Source: Microbacteriaceae bacterium
GTDB lineage: Bacteria > Actinomycetota > Actinomycetes > Actinomycetales > Microbacteriaceae
DNA length: 64,000 nucleotides
Assembly: GCA_024645175.1 (NCBI GenBank)
Contig: JAHEGB010000001.1
Span: 62,001-126,000 of the forward strand
Direction of reading: 5' to 3'
This document shows, one piece after another, positions 26,212 to 36,800 of the stretch. The position numbers and the translations under genes are program-made. Every line of letters starts with the position of its first letter. Within the stretch, counting starts at the first letter, position 1. A model generated the notes under the pieces. It did not search any database. It was not told the origin of the DNA and saw nothing but the letters and a program-made list of their open reading frames with translations.

Positions 26212-27380
26212 TGGCGCGTTTGCTGATTATTGAAGCCGACGGTGGCTCAAGAGGAAACCCTGGCACCGCAGGCTCTGGTGCTGTTGTTATTGACGCATCA
26301 AATGGTTTAGTCATTCGTGAGATCGCTCGCTATATCGGTGTTGCCACAAATAACGTTGCCGAATACATTGCATTGATTGCCGGTCTTCAGGCCGCAATCG
26401 ATATTGACCCAGACGCAGAAATATCTGTGCGCATGGATAGCAAGCTAGTTATCGAGCAAATGTCTGGTGGCTGGAAGATCAAACACCCAGACATGATTGC
26501 TCTCGGCAAACAGGTGCAAGAGCTGGTGCGCGGCAAGAAGGTTGATTGGCAGTGGATTCCACGCGAGAAGAACTTCAGAGCTGACGCTTTAGCTAACAAG
26601 GCCATGGATGACCTTGCGGATTCAGAAGCCTCGGGGGTGAATGCCGAACCGGGGGAGCCAAATCGACTCTCTGCCTCTGTAACTGAATTCAACGAAAGTG
26701 CGCCCAGTTCGGTTAGGGCGCCGGGCAACGTTACTGAACCGCTAACCACCATCATTCTCGTGCGACACGGACGCACGGCTCTGACCGAGGCAAGAAAAAT
26801 CTCTGGTGGCGACGGCGACGACCCTGACTTGAGCGAGGCCGGAATCGCGGATGCGAATGCCGTTGCTAATGCTTTGAAGCAAATCGGATCAACCGGGCCT
26901 TGGCAACGAATCGCACCAATATCTGCAGTTGTAGCCTCGCCAATGAAACGAACAAGACAGACTGCAGAAATTATCGCGAAGCAGTTCGGTCTAAACACTT
27001 TTGAAAACGAAAACCTAAGAGAAATAGGCTTTGGCGACTGGGATGGACTGACCAACGAAGAAGCCGCGTCAGCCGACCCAGAAGCTTGGCAGAACTGGCG
27101 CGGATCATGGACGGTCGCTCCGCCGAATGGCGAGTCGCTCGAAGTTTTTGACGCGCGTCTGCAACTTGCGCGCAAGCAGATCACGGCGCAGCACTCAGGC
27201 AAGACCGTAGTTGTCGTTGCGCACGTGATGCCTATCCGTGGTTTCTTGCGCTGGGCCTTTGATGCTGCAACAGCCGCATACTGGCGACCACAAATCGCAC
27301 CGTGCTCGATCACAATCGTGCGCGTCTGGGGCGATGACGCCGCCGAAATCGTCACAGCAAACTACACGGCGCATCTCTAG
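26211..27380 (+). CDS. bifunctional RNase HI / histidine phosphatase
   Basis: Two-domain protein of 389 residues from the ATG at 26211. Residues about 1-135 are RNase HI-like, with DGGSRGNPG (first Asp), the Glu in NNVAEYIAL, the Asp in VRMDSKLVIEQMSGGW and Asp in RADALANKA, removing RNA from RNA-DNA hybrids. Residues about 180-389 are a histidine phosphatase: phosphohistidine in LVRHGRTALTE and second His in VVVAHVMPIRG. It is the same fusion as M. tuberculosis Rv2228c, whose second domain has CobC-like acid phosphatase activity. The upstream M at 26187 in the ORF track is inside the previous gene and is unlikely. Confidence 0.93.
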   Translation: MARLLIIEADGGSRGNPGTAGSGAVVIDASNGLVIREIARYIGVATNNVAEYIALIAGLQAAIDIDPDAEISVRMDSKLVIEQMSGGWKIKHPDMIALGKQVQELVRGKKVDWQWIPREKNFRADALANKAMDDLADSEASGVNAEPGEPNRLSASVTEFNESAPSSVRAPGNVTEPLTTIILVRHGRTALTEARKISGGDGDDPDLSEAGIADANAVANALKQIGSTGPWQRIAPISAVVASPMKRTRQTAEIIAKQFGLNTFENENLREIGFGDWDGLTNEEAASADPEAWQNWRGSWTVAPPNGESLEVFDARLQLARKQITAQHSGKTVVVVAHVMPIRGFLRWAFDAATAAYWRPQIAPCSITIVRVWGDDAAEIVTANYTAHL

Positions 27381-27384
27381 GTCT

Positions 27385-27413
27385 TTTCACCAAGTCGTTT
27401 CACCGCTAGCCTT
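27385..27413 (+). promoter_or_regulatory. candidate rnpB promoter
   Basis: TTTTCA and TAGCCT separated by 17 bases; the -10-like box ends 7 bases before the inferred RNase P RNA 5' end, exactly where a start is expected. Confidence 0.4.
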
Positions 27414-27420
27414 ATTCACG

Positions 27421-27768
27421 GATGGGTCGGCCAGACGATCGCGGCACGCAAGTGACGAGGAACGTCCGGGCTCCATAGAGCAAGGTGGTGGGTAACACCC
27501 ACCCGGGGAAACCCGCGAGAAAGTGCAACAGAGAGCAAACCGCCACGCAAGTGGTAAGGCTGAAACGGTGGTGTAAGAGACCACCAGCGGGGCGTGTGAG
27601 CGCTTCGGCTAGGTAAACCTCACCTGGAGCAAGGCCAGATAGTGTGCGCCTTAGTCGGCTCGGCTATGCACACGGGTAGGCTGCTCGAGCCTAACGGCAA
27701 CGTTAGGCCTAGATAGATGATCGTCACCCGAAAGGGTACAAAACCCGGCGTATCGGCCGGCCCTTCCA
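27421..27768 (+). ncRNA. rnpB: RNase P RNA (type A)
   Basis: Catalytic RNA of RNase P, which matures tRNA 5' ends. The terminal helix is seen as GGGTCGGCC at the 5' side pairing with GGCCGGCCC at the 3' side. Conserved core segments are present: GAGGAACGTCCGGGCTCC near the start, and ACAAAACCCGGCGTA near the end, the latter close to the universal CR-V element. Length about 348 nt is normal for actinobacteria. Ends are approximate. Confidence 0.95.
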
Positions 27769-27772
27769 ATTC

Positions 27773-28537
27773 TTAGTCTTTATTCGCAAGTCTGAATGCG
27801 AGACGGGCAGCGCCCAGAATTCCGGCGTTGTTTCGCATTTCTGCAGGAACAATTTCACAGTCGATGTCTAGCAGCGGAAGAAACTCTTCGTGCTGCTTTG
27901 AGACGCCACCACCAACGATGATCATGTCTGGCGAGAAGAGACGCTGAAGCGTCGAATAGTACTTTTGAAGACGCTCGGCCCACTGCTGCCAACTCAAGTC
28001 TTCTCGTTCTTTGGCCGAGAAAGCTGCCATGCTCTCATAGTCGACACCGTCGATCTCGATGTGCCCGAGTTCTGCGTTAGGAATCAACTTCTGGTCAAAA
28101 AAGAGCGCAGTGCCGATTCCGGTGCCGAGAGTTGTCATGATCACGAGACCGCGTTCGGCGCGACCAGCACCGAAACGCATTTCGGCAAGACCTGCTGCGT
28201 CTGCGTCATTCACCAGGTGAACTTCGCGATTGAGAGCTTTTGTGAATGCCTTGTCTGCGTCGAAGCCAATCCACTTCTTAGAAATGTTTGCTGCAGATTT
28301 GGTTACTCCGTGCTGAACTACCGCCGGAAAACAGATGCCAATTGGCGTGTCTGCTGGTGCTGCCGGCAGTTTCTTGATGAGAGCTTTGACGGTTGCGATG
28401 ATGTCGTCAGTAGAGCCGCCCTCGGGAGTTTCGACGCGAACGCGATCGCCAATCATCTCGCCGTTCTTTACGTCAACCAAAGCGCCTTTGATTCCGGTTC
28501 CGCCGATGTCGATTCCGATTGCGATTTTCTTAGCCAT
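27773..28537 (-). CDS. ppgK: polyphosphate glucokinase (ROK family)
   Basis: Phosphorylates glucose using polyphosphate or ATP; 254 residues, typical of actinobacterial PPGK. The phosphate-binding motif is GIDIGGTGIKGALVD, the catalytic Asp is in HLVNDADAAGLAE, and the glucose/metal motif is ELGHIEIDG. TTLGTGIGTALF is also characteristic. It starts with ATG at 28537, 14 bases after the map stop on the same strand, so map and ppgK likely share a transcript. Its stop is a few bases from the end of the convergent rnpB. Confidence 0.93.
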   Translation of the reverse strand: MAKKIAIGIDIGGTGIKGALVDVKNGEMIGDRVRVETPEGGSTDDIIATVKALIKKLPAAPADTPIGICFPAVVQHGVTKSAANISKKWIGFDADKAFTKALNREVHLVNDADAAGLAEMRFGAGRAERGLVIMTTLGTGIGTALFFDQKLIPNAELGHIEIDGVDYESMAAFSAKEREDLSWQQWAERLQKYYSTLQRLFSPDMIIVGGGVSKQHEEFLPLLDIDCEIVPAEMRNNAGILGAARLAFRLANKD

Positions 28538-28551
28538 GATTTCTTTCGTAA

Positions 28552-29421
28552 CTAGGGGAGAGTCAAAATGTCTGCACCGGTTTCGGTGACTACCAGGGTG
28601 TGCTCAAACTGAGCGGTGATGCTTTTATCTCTTGTGACGACAGTCCAGTCATCTTTCCACATGTCCCACTGATGGGTTCCAAGGGTAAGCATCGGCTCGA
28701 TTGTGAAAACCATGCCCACCTGCATCTCTTGCGAATAGGCCGGTGCTGCGTCGTAGTGGGGAATCACCAGGCCGCTGTGAAAGGCCTTGCCAATGCCGTG
28801 ACCGGTGAAGTCGCGAACAACGCCGTAGTCAAAGCGTCTTGCGAATGATTCGATGGTGCGCCCGATTGTGTTGATTTGTCTGCCGGGTGCGACCGCTGCG
28901 ATTGCTCGATTTAGCGACTCACGAGTGCGCTCGACAAGCAGGCGAACTTCGTCTTTGACCTCGCCAACCATGAAGGTCTGGTTGCTGTCTCCGTGAAAAC
29001 CGTTCTTGAAGGCGGTGATGTCAATGTTCACGATGTCACCCTCTAAGAGCACTGTGTCATCGGGAATGCCGTGGCAAATAACCTCGTTCACCGAGGTGCA
29101 AATCGATTTAGGAAATCCGCGATAGAGCAGCGCAGAAGGGTAGGCATCGTGGTCTAGCAAGAACTCGTGCCCAATTCGGTCGAGCTCGTCTGTGGTCACG
29201 CCGGGCTTGCAGTTTTCACCAACGAGGGCAATCGCCTGTGCGGCAATCTTGCCAGCCGCGCGAATTAGTTCAACTTCTTCTGAGCCCCAAATGTCGCCCT
29301 CGGTGTATTTCGCAGGGGCCTTTTTGCCGACATACTCTGGCTGCATTATGTGTTTAGGGACCGAGCGCAAAGGCGACAGGTTTCCGGCGGTTAAGAATCC
29401 GGTTTTCGGGTCGCGAGGCAT
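28552..29421 (-). CDS. map: methionine aminopeptidase type I
   Basis: Removes initiator methionine from nascent proteins. Metal ligands in order: Asp in VNIDITAF, Asp in [10 protein letters not shown], His in [11 protein letters not shown], Glu in VFTIEPML and Glu in QFEHTLVV. Residues 1-40 form the N-terminal extension with a Pro-rich segment ([16 protein letters not shown]) seen in the actinobacterial type Ic enzymes, thought to contact the ribosome. The length of 289 fits that subtype. It is divergent from the small SPOR-like gene with 33 bases between starts. Confidence 0.96.
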   Translation of the reverse strand: MPRDPKTGFLTAGNLSPLRSVPKHIMQPEYVGKKAPAKYTEGDIWGSEEVELIRAAGKIAAQAIALVGENCKPGVTTDELDRIGHEFLLDHDAYPSALLYRGFPKSICTSVNEVICHGIPDDTVLLEGDIVNIDITAFKNGFHGDSNQTFMVGEVKDEVRLLVERTRESLNRAIAAVAPGRQINTIGRTIESFARRFDYGVVRDFTGHGIGKAFHSGLVIPHYDAAPAYSQEMQVGMVFTIEPMLTLGTHQWDMWKDDWTVVTRDKSITAQFEHTLVVTETGADILTLP

Positions 29422-29454
29422 GCGTCTAGTCTAAGAGAGAGCAAAGGAACGACC

Positions 29455-29637
29455 TTGGATAACGAGCCGAAGGAGTATTGGTTCAACACCAACACCAACG
29501 AAGTCGAGGTGGGCAAGCAAGTTGCTGCCATCTATCGAATCGGTCCGTTTTCAGACTATGCGAGCGCAGCACGTGCCTTAGAGATTCTGAAAGATCGAGC
29601 TAAGGCTTGGCGAGAAGAAGACGAGCGACGAGATTAG
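29455..29637 (+). CDS. small SPOR-like protein
   Basis: Acidic, soluble protein of 60 residues. The segment VGKQVAAIYRIGPFSDYASAARALEIL resembles the core of a SPOR-type domain (peptidoglycan-binding in larger proteins), and similarly sized homologues are common next to map in actinobacteria. No signal peptide, so it should be cytoplasmic unless part of a complex; peptidoglycan binding is therefore doubtful. TTG start with AAAGGAA 6 bases upstream. Its stop overlaps the convergent panB end by 4 bases. Confidence 0.75.
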   Translation: MDNEPKEYWFNTNTNEVEVGKQVAAIYRIGPFSDYASAARALEILKDRAKAWREEDERRD

Positions 29638-30437
29638 TCGCTGAAGGATTCTGCTTCATTCGGAAAGTTCGAAGACTCAACGTCAGCAACATATTGGCTC
29701 GCAGCCGAAAGCAATTGCTCGCGCAGGTTCACATACTGGCGAACAAACTTGCGAGGCTTGCCCTGAGTTAGCCCAGCGAAGTCGGTCCAGACCAAGATCT
29801 GGCCGTCGGTTTCTGAACCAGCGCCAATGCCAATTGTTGGAATAGCCAAAGTCTGGGTTATTTTGGCGGCTAGGTCTGCAGGAACGAGTTCGAGCACGAC
29901 GGCAAAAGCGCCTGCCTCTTGAACTGATAAGGCCTCAGCCATAACCTGATCTGCCGAGTCGCCGCGGCCTTGAACTTTGAAGCCGCCCAGGGCGTGAACG
30001 CTCTGCGGGGTGAAACCGATGTGGCCCATAACAGGAATTCCAGCTTCAACAATTGCTTTGATCTGTTCTGAGCTGCGCTTGCCACCTTCGAGCTTCACGG
30101 CAGCCGCACCGGTTTCTTTCATGATCTTGATTGCGTTGCGCACCGCGTCGGCTGGCTCTGCCTCATAGCTGCCAAACGGCATGTCTACAACGACAAGTGC
30201 TCGCGACGCTGCCTTAGCAACAGCTCGCCCCAGTGGAATGATTTCATCAACGGTGATGGCAAGAACGCTGTCGTGCGCGAGTGCGTTTTCGGCCGCAGAG
30301 TCTCCGACTAACAGAACATTGATTCCTGCCTCATCAAAGATCTCGGCGGTGAACTGGTCATATGAGGTGAGGCAAGAAAACTTGCGACCCGAGTTCTTGA
30401 ACTCTTGAAGATGCGAAACTCGCGCGATCTTTGCCAT
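29634..30437 (-). CDS. panB: 3-methyl-2-oxobutanoate hydroxymethyltransferase
   Basis: First step of pantothenate synthesis: transfers a hydroxymethyl group from methylene-tetrahydrofolate to ketoisovalerate. Recognisable motifs include MLTSYD-like CLTSYDQFTAEIFDEAG, VGDSAAEN, KLEGG, GHIGFTPQS and IGIGAG near the C-terminus. Length 267 is normal. It directly follows ridA (start at 30437, next to the ridA stop), and the nadE-ridA-panB trio on the minus strand forms a cofactor-synthesis unit. Confidence 0.95.
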   Translation of the reverse strand: MAKIARVSHLQEFKNSGRKFSCLTSYDQFTAEIFDEAGINVLLVGDSAAENALAHDSVLAITVDEIIPLGRAVAKAASRALVVVDMPFGSYEAEPADAVRNAIKIMKETGAAAVKLEGGKRSSEQIKAIVEAGIPVMGHIGFTPQSVHALGGFKVQGRGDSADQVMAEALSVQEAGAFAVVLELVPADLAAKITQTLAIPTIGIGAGSETDGQILVWTDFAGLTQGKPRKFVRQYVNLREQLLSAASQYVADVESSNFPNEAESFSD

Positions 30438-30833
30438 TTAGTTATTTCGCTTCCAGGCGTCGACTTCGATTTCGACAAGCATTTTCGGATTGATGAACTT
30501 GATCCCTGCCAACATGGTTGCCGCTGGGCGAATGTCGCCAAAGATCTCACCGTGTGCCTTGCCAACGGCATCCATGTCTTCTGCGTTGCTTAGATAAATT
30601 CTGCTTCTAACAACGTCGGCCAACGTGTAGCCAACCTGCGCTAGTGCTGATGCGATAACGCCTTCGAGCGCGACTTTGGTTTGGCCATAGGCATCACCCT
30701 CGTGCTGCAAGACACCGTCGACCGTTGCGGTCGATCCAGAGACGTGCACGTAGTCGCCGGCAACAGTTGCGCGTGAATAACCAATGACAGACTCCCATGG
30801 TCCGCCGCTTGAGATCAGTTTGTCTGCTGCCAT
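30438..30833 (-). CDS. RidA-family enamine/imine deaminase
   Basis: RidA/YjgF/Rid family protein of 131 residues, whose best known members hydrolyse reactive enamine/imine intermediates from PLP enzymes. The conserved Arg is in DIRPAATMLAG and the Glu in LVEIEVDAWK. The ORF track extends to 31058, but those extra 75 residues overlap nadE; the ATG at 30833 (MAADKLISSGGP) is the natural start, 7 bases after the nadE stop. It lies between nadE and panB. Confidence 0.88.
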   Translation of the reverse strand: MAADKLISSGGPWESVIGYSRATVAGDYVHVSGSTATVDGVLQHEGDAYGQTKVALEGVIASALAQVGYTLADVVRSRIYLSNAEDMDAVGKAHGEIFGDIRPAATMLAGIKFINPKMLVEIEVDAWKRNN

Positions 30834-30840
30834 TTTGTGC

Positions 30841-32493
30841 CTAACTGTATTTGTTTGTGATTGGTAGTCTGCGGTCACGGCCAAATGCCATGCCGGTGAT
30901 TTTTGGCCCGATAGCGCCTTGACGTCGCTTCCACTCTGCTCTATCGACAAGCCCAACAACGCGATCAACCGTTGCTGCCTCGAAGCCGAGTGCCTTGATT
31001 TGTTCGCGACCGAGCTTTCGTTCGATGTAGGCGTCAAGAATCTCGTCGAGCACGTCATATGGCGGCAGGCTGTCTTGATCTACCTGACCCGGTCTGAGCT
31101 CGGCCGAAGGCGGCTTGCTAATGCTGTTCTCTGGGATAGGAGCTGCCTGACCCTGCTGCGTGGCCCAGTCGTTGCGCCACCTAGCCAGTTGCCAGACCAG
31201 GGTCTTAGCGACATCTTTGAGCGGTGCGAAGCCACCAACCGAGTCGCCATAGATGGTGCTGTAACCGACAGCGAGTTCGGTTTTATTGCCAGTCGTAAGA
31301 GTCAGGTGACCCTCTTGGTTGCTGAGTGACATCAAAATTGTTCCGCGAACTCGAGCCTGCAGGTTTTCTGCCGAAGTGTCTTTTAGCTTGAGCTGCTTCT
31401 CGAGTTCTTTAACCGCACCCTTGATTGGTTCGGTGCGAATGTTGATGCCGAGTCGCTTTGCCAGATCGAATGCGTCGCTCTTTGAGTGATCGCTCGAATA
31501 CTTGCTAGGCATCGATACGCCGAACACTCGGTGTGAGCCGAGCGCATCGACAGCGAGGGCCGCGCAAACGGCCGAGTCGATTCCACCGCTGAGTCCCAAG
31601 ATGACCGACTTGAAATTGTTCTTGTTGACATAGTCGCGAAGTCCGAGCACGAGAGCGTTCCAGATTTGCCAGTTGTCATCTTGCTTATGTGATGCAATCT
31701 CGCTCACGGCTGCGATTTCTCGTTTGCTGGTGATGTCAAAAAGCAGCAAGTCTTGATCGAACTGCTTGCCGCGACCGATTAGTTTTTGGTCGGCATCAAT
31801 CATTAGCGAGTCGCCATCGAAAACCAAATCGTCTTGCCCGCCAACGAGGTTCACGTAGGCAACGGCAACGTCTTGTTTCGCTGCTAGGTTCTTGACCAGC
31901 TCGACCCGACGGTCATCCTTGTCGATTTCAAACGGAGAGCCGTTAAGCACAAGCGCGATGTCGGTATTCTCTTCGCGCAACTTGGCAACCGGGCCACCCT
32001 CTTGCCAGATGTCTTCACAGATCAACATTGAAAACTTGAGGTCGCCCAATTCGAAGCTGATCAGTTGGTCGCCCGGAACGAAGATGCGGTACTCGTCGAA
32101 AACTGAGTAGTTCGGCAGGTGGTGTTTGGCGTATCCTGCCCAGACTTTGCCTTCGCGAATCAGCACGGCGGCGTTCTGGGCAATGGCCCAAGGTGAGCGA
32201 TGTTCTTCGGCGACGATGGCCGGGGTGCCAAGCACCACAACAATTTGGCCGAGGCCTCGCTCGTTTAGCTCGACTGCGAAGTTCTTTACGGCCTCGACAC
32301 TGTCGTTCAAAAAGCTTTCACGAGTGGCAAGGTCTTCGATCGGGTAGCCAGAGGCAACCATCTCTGCAAAAACCACAATTGCGGCGCCTTTTTCGGCGGC
32401 TTCTTCAACTCGTTCTAGGCAGGTGCGCAAATTGCCAGAAAGGTCACCAACGACGGGGTTGGTTTGCGCCAAGGCAATGCGAATCGGGGGCAT
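30841..32493 (-). CDS. nadE: glutamine-dependent NAD+ synthetase
   Basis: Makes NAD+ from deamido-NAD using ammonia released from glutamine. The N-terminal nitrilase domain has its Glu (VVFAEMVASG), Lys (YAKHHLPN) and Cys (MLICEDIWQEG). The C-terminal synthetase domain has the ATP P-loop LGLSGGIDSAVCAAL. The ATG at 32493 gives 550 residues and begins MPPIRIALAQTNP; the upstream in-frame start at 32517 adds eight residues and is less likely. Divergent from glnA2 with 39 bases between starts. Confidence 0.95.
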   Translation of the reverse strand: MPPIRIALAQTNPVVGDLSGNLRTCLERVEEAAEKGAAIVVFAEMVASGYPIEDLATRESFLNDSVEAVKNFAVELNERGLGQIVVVLGTPAIVAEEHRSPWAIAQNAAVLIREGKVWAGYAKHHLPNYSVFDEYRIFVPGDQLISFELGDLKFSMLICEDIWQEGGPVAKLREENTDIALVLNGSPFEIDKDDRRVELVKNLAAKQDVAVAYVNLVGGQDDLVFDGDSLMIDADQKLIGRGKQFDQDLLLFDITSKREIAAVSEIASHKQDDNWQIWNALVLGLRDYVNKNNFKSVILGLSGGIDSAVCAALAVDALGSHRVFGVSMPSKYSSDHSKSDAFDLAKRLGINIRTEPIKGAVKELEKQLKLKDTSAENLQARVRGTILMSLSNQEGHLTLTTGNKTELAVGYSTIYGDSVGGFAPLKDVAKTLVWQLARWRNDWATQQGQAAPIPENSISKPPSAELRPGQVDQDSLPPYDVLDEILDAYIERKLGREQIKALGFEAATVDRVVGLVDRAEWKRRQGAIGPKITGMAFGRDRRLPITNKYS

Positions 32494-32532
32494 AACGACT
32501 AGCCTAATAGCAGGCAAAGAGAGGACAACCCG

Positions 32533-33870
32533 ATGGATAAGCAGACAGATTTTGTGCTTAGAACTATCGAGGAGCGAGGCGTAAAGTTCGTTCGACTTTG
32601 GTTCACAGACGTTGCAGGCACGCTCAAGTCGGTAGCAATTGCGCCGGCAGAGGTAGAGGGCGCATTCGCCGAGGGTCTTGGCTTCGATGGTTCGGCCATC
32701 GAGGGGCTAGCTCGCACGTATGAGGCCGACATGCTCGCGGTTCCTGACCCAAGCACCTTTCAGATTCTTCCGTGGCGCGGCGAAATCGACCCAACCGCTC
32801 GCATGTTCTGTGACATTCAGACCCCTGATGGCCTTCCGGCAGCCGCTGACCCGCGCAATGTGCTGCGCAGGGCTTTGGCCAAGGCATCAGACCTAGGGTT
32901 CTCGTTCTACATTCACCCTGAAATCGAGTTCTACCTGCTCAAGTCGGCTCAGTTCGGCGAAGAGGGTCCGATTCCGGTCGATAAGGCCGGCTACTTCGAC
33001 AACGTTCCTGGTGGCACCGCACACGACTTCAGACGTCGCGCCGTTTCGATGCTCGAGCAATTGGGCATCTCAGTCGAGTTCAGCCACCACGAGGGTGGCC
33101 CTGGCCAAAACGAGATTGATCTGCGTTACGCAGACGCGCTCACAATGGCAGACAACATCATGACCTTCAGAACAGTGATCAAAGAGGTCGCTATCGAGCA
33201 GGGCGTCTATGCGACATTCATGCCAAAGCCTTTCACCGAGCACCCTGGTTCTGGAATGCACACTCACATGTCGCTTTTCGAAGGTGACACGAACGCATTC
33301 TTCGACCCGAGTTCGCAATATCACCTGAGCAAGACCGCAAAGCACTTCATTGCCGGTCTTCTTCGTCACGCTCCTGAGATCACTGCCGTCACCAACCAAT
33401 ACGTCAACTCATACAAGCGACTCTGGGGCGGCGGCGAGGCTCCTTCGTTTGTTTGCTGGGGTCACAACAATCGCTCGGCGCTCATCCGCGTTCCGTTATA
33501 CAAGCCGAACAAGGGCAACTCGTCACGCATTGAGTACCGCGCAATCGATTCTGCTGCGAACCCATACCTGGCCTATGCGCTTATTTTGGCTGCCGGTCTG
33601 AAGGGCATCGAAAACGAATACGAGCTTCCGTCAGAAACCGAAGACAACGTATGGGCACTCAACGATGCAGAGCGTCGCGCGATGGGAATTCAGCCGCTGC
33701 CACAGTCGCTTGACCACGCAATCAGAAAACTCGAAGAGTCAGAGCTCGCCGCAGAAACACTCGGCGAAGAGGTCTTCAGCTATGTTCTTGCAAATAAGCG
33801 TCGCGAGTGGAGCGAATATCGTTCACAGGTTACTCAGTACGAACTAAAGCAGAACCTAGAAGTTCTCTAG
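32533..33870 (+). CDS. glnA2: glutamine synthetase, GlnA2-type
   Basis: Type I glutamine synthetase of 445 residues, the second GS typical of actinobacteria. Motifs: FDGSAIEGLA, HPEIEFYLL, GSGMHTHMSLF (metal/ammonia site), NRSALIRVP and SRIEYRAIDSAANPYLAY. The loop equal to the adenylylation site reads ENEYELPSETEDNVW rather than [10 protein letters not shown] of GlnA1, so adenylylation by GlnE is uncertain. It lies 7 bases before glnE, as in mycobacteria (Rv2222c-Rv2221c). Confidence 0.9.
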   Translation: MDKQTDFVLRTIEERGVKFVRLWFTDVAGTLKSVAIAPAEVEGAFAEGLGFDGSAIEGLARTYEADMLAVPDPSTFQILPWRGEIDPTARMFCDIQTPDGLPAAADPRNVLRRALAKASDLGFSFYIHPEIEFYLLKSAQFGEEGPIPVDKAGYFDNVPGGTAHDFRRRAVSMLEQLGISVEFSHHEGGPGQNEIDLRYADALTMADNIMTFRTVIKEVAIEQGVYATFMPKPFTEHPGSGMHTHMSLFEGDTNAFFDPSSQYHLSKTAKHFIAGLLRHAPEITAVTNQYVNSYKRLWGGGEAPSFVCWGHNNRSALIRVPLYKPNKGNSSRIEYRAIDSAANPYLAYALILAAGLKGIENEYELPSETEDNVWALNDAERRAMGIQPLPQSLDHAIRKLEESELAAETLGEEVFSYVLANKRREWSEYRSQVTQYELKQNLEVL

Positions 33871-33877
33871 TTGCAAC

Positions 33878-36800
33878 ATGGCTGAGGCTAGGTCGTCAAG
33901 TCTTTCTGAGCTAGCTCGGTTCGGCTTCATAAACCTGAGCGAAACCGTCGCCAAGCTCGACCAACTTGTCAAACAGGTTGGTGACGCCGGCAGATCTGCA
34001 CTCGCAAGCCTTGGCAGGTCTGCTAACCCAGACCAAGCACTCAATTATCTGCTCACTCTTGCCGAAGTTGATAAGGCCAAGACCAAGAAGTTGCTCGGCA
34101 AAGAAGATTCTGCCGTTCGCCTTTGTCGCCTTCTCGGAGCTTCAGAAGCCATGGGAGACCTGCTGCGCCGCAAGCCTGAGTTGCTCGCGCTGCTTGAGAG
34201 AACCATCGACCGACCAAAGTCGGCTGTCGAGCTGCGTGACAGTTTGGTCGAGAGTGCCACCGCAGAGCTCAAGTCTGACTTTGAGGCGCAGAGAGCTTGG
34301 TCTGCGCTTCGATTTGCCTATCGAAAAGAACTGCTGCAAATCGCAGTCTTTGACCTAAGTCAGGCCGATCAAGAACACGGATTGCCGATTGTGGCTGCAG
34401 CCCTTGCAGACTTGGCCGGAGCCGCGCTCGAGGGTGCAATCGAGATCGCACGATTCGAGTTAAAACACTCAACCGAACACGGCACCTTCAGCGCCGAAGA
34501 GGTTGATGCCACGAGGTTTGCTGTTATCGCCATGGGCAAGTGTGGCGCACGAGAGCTCAACTACATCAGCGACGTTGATGTGATCTTTGTTGGCGAATCA
34601 GGTTCAGCAGCAATTGATAACGCTCGTGCCATCGAAATCTCAACTCGCTTGGCAACGCGAATGATGCGCGCGATTGACGGCACAGCGCAAGAACCAATGC
34701 TTTGGCAGGTTGACCCGAATCTTCGCCCAGAAGGAAAGAGCGGTGCACTAGTTCGCACTCTCGAATCGCACGTTGCCTACTATGACCGCTGGGCACAGAG
34801 CTGGGAGTTTCAGGCTTTGTTGAAGGCACGACCAATTGCAGGCGACATGCTTTTGGGCCAGGCCTATGTGAACGCACTCGCACCTAAGGTATGGGCCTCG
34901 GCAGCGCGTGAGGGTTTTGTCGACTCTGCTCAAAAGATGCGCGAGCGAGTTACCGACAATATTTCTTCAAGTGAAATCGATTCTCAGATTAAGTTGGGCC
35001 CGGGCGGTCTGCGCGACATCGAGTTCACTGTGCAATTGCTTCAGTTGGTGCATGGTCGCACAGATGAAACTCTAAGAAACCGCGACACCATCAGCGCAAT
35101 TTCAGCACTGTCAGCCGGTGGATACATCGGCAGGGCAGAGGCAGATTCGTTCAGCAGGCATTACCGCTTCTTGAGGCTTCTCGAACACCGAATTCAACTC
35201 AGTCAAATGCGAAGAACTCACCTGATGCCGAGTTCTGAGACGGCGAGACGATCGCTTGCTCGCTCGATTGACCCAAAGGGCAATGCCGAGAGCCTGATTG
35301 AGCGATGGGAGTCGGTGAAAATCGAAGTTCGCGGTTTGCACCAGCGAATCTTCTACCGCCCACTGCTCAGCGCCGTCGCAAAGCTCGAAGACAGCACGCT
35401 TGAACTTTCGTCGGGTCAAGCCCAAGACCGCCTGGCAGCAATCGGCTTTGTCGACCCAAAGGGTGCGCTCGCGCAGATTGCAGCCCTGACGAGCGGCCTG
35501 TCGAGACGTGCCGCGATTCAACGTCAACTTTTGCCGGTGCTGTTGCAATGGTTCTCTCAGGGAACCGACCCAGACGCCGCCTTGCTTGCCTTCAGAAGGC
35601 TCAGTGAAGACCTGGGAGAGTCGCACTGGTATCTCAGAATGCTGCGCGATTCAACCGGCGCAGCCGAGCGAATGACGCAGGTGCTATCAAATAGCCGACT
35701 CGCGACGAGCCTGTTCGAGCGCATTCCCGAAGCGGCAGCGTGGTTCGAGAACGAGAGCGATCTGCAGCCGCTTTCTTCGGTGGCAATTGCTGCCGAACTT
35801 GAAGCAATAATCGAACGGCACGAAGATACAGACACTGCCATCGCCTCAATCAAACAGATTCGTCGCCGCGAAACACTCAGAATTGCCCTTGGCGCTGTGC
35901 TTGGCGATCTCAACATCGAACAGGTGAGTGAGGCACTGTCTGTCATCAGTGAGCTTTATCTCAAGTTCATGCTCGAGGTTGCTCTTGAATACGAAGCATT
36001 AGACGCTCCTCGAGCTGAAATCGAGCAAGCGCTCGATTTTGGAATAGTTGCGATGGGTCGCTTTGGCGGCGGCGAACTTGGTTTCGGTTCAGACGCCGAT
36101 GTCATGTATGTCTATCAAGCGCTCAATGGTTTCGATGCTGATCGAGCGCAGAAAATGGCAGAGAGGCTTGTTGCTCAATTGAAAAAGTTGACAGCTGACC
36201 CACTTCTTGAATTTGAAATTGACATCGATCTTCGCCCAGAGGGCAAGAACGGTGCTGTCGCTCGATCGATCGACTCCTACGAGAACTACTACCAGCGTTG
36301 GGCCGACACCTGGGAGGCACAGGCGCTGCTTCGTGCGAGAGTCATTGCAGGTTCAAAGCAACTCATCGAAGACTTCACTGTGATCATCGACCGCTATCGC
36401 TATCCGACAGAAATGAAGCCGACAGCGATCACAGAGATTCGCAGAATTAAGGCTCGAGTCGAATCAGAGAGGCTTCCGCAGGGGGCAGACCCTAAACGCC
36501 ATCTCAAACTTGGTCGAGGTTCACTTAGCGATGTCGAGTGGCTCGTGCAGTTGTACCAGATGAAATTTGGAGCGCTGCACCCGAGCATTCGAAACCCCAA
36601 AACCCTTGCTGCTCTAGAGGCAATGGTCGAAGTGAAACTGATCGAGGCTCACGATGCAAGAGTCTTGACCGAGGCCTGGACTTTGGCTTCGCGCGTGCGC
36701 TCTGCAAGCGTGCTGTGGGCGAATAAGCGCACAGATGTTCTGCCAACCGACAGAAAGCAACTCGAGGGCCTTGCGCGCATTTTGGAATACCCAGCCGGGG

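Noticed and set aside
26387-27355. 322-residue minus-strand ORF
   Set aside because: Antisense to the RNase HI/phosphatase fusion, which has clear catalytic motifs on the plus strand.
30834-31058. N-terminal extension of the RidA ORF
   Set aside because: It lies inside nadE on the same strand in another frame and has no RidA similarity; the ATG at 30833 gives the normal family length.
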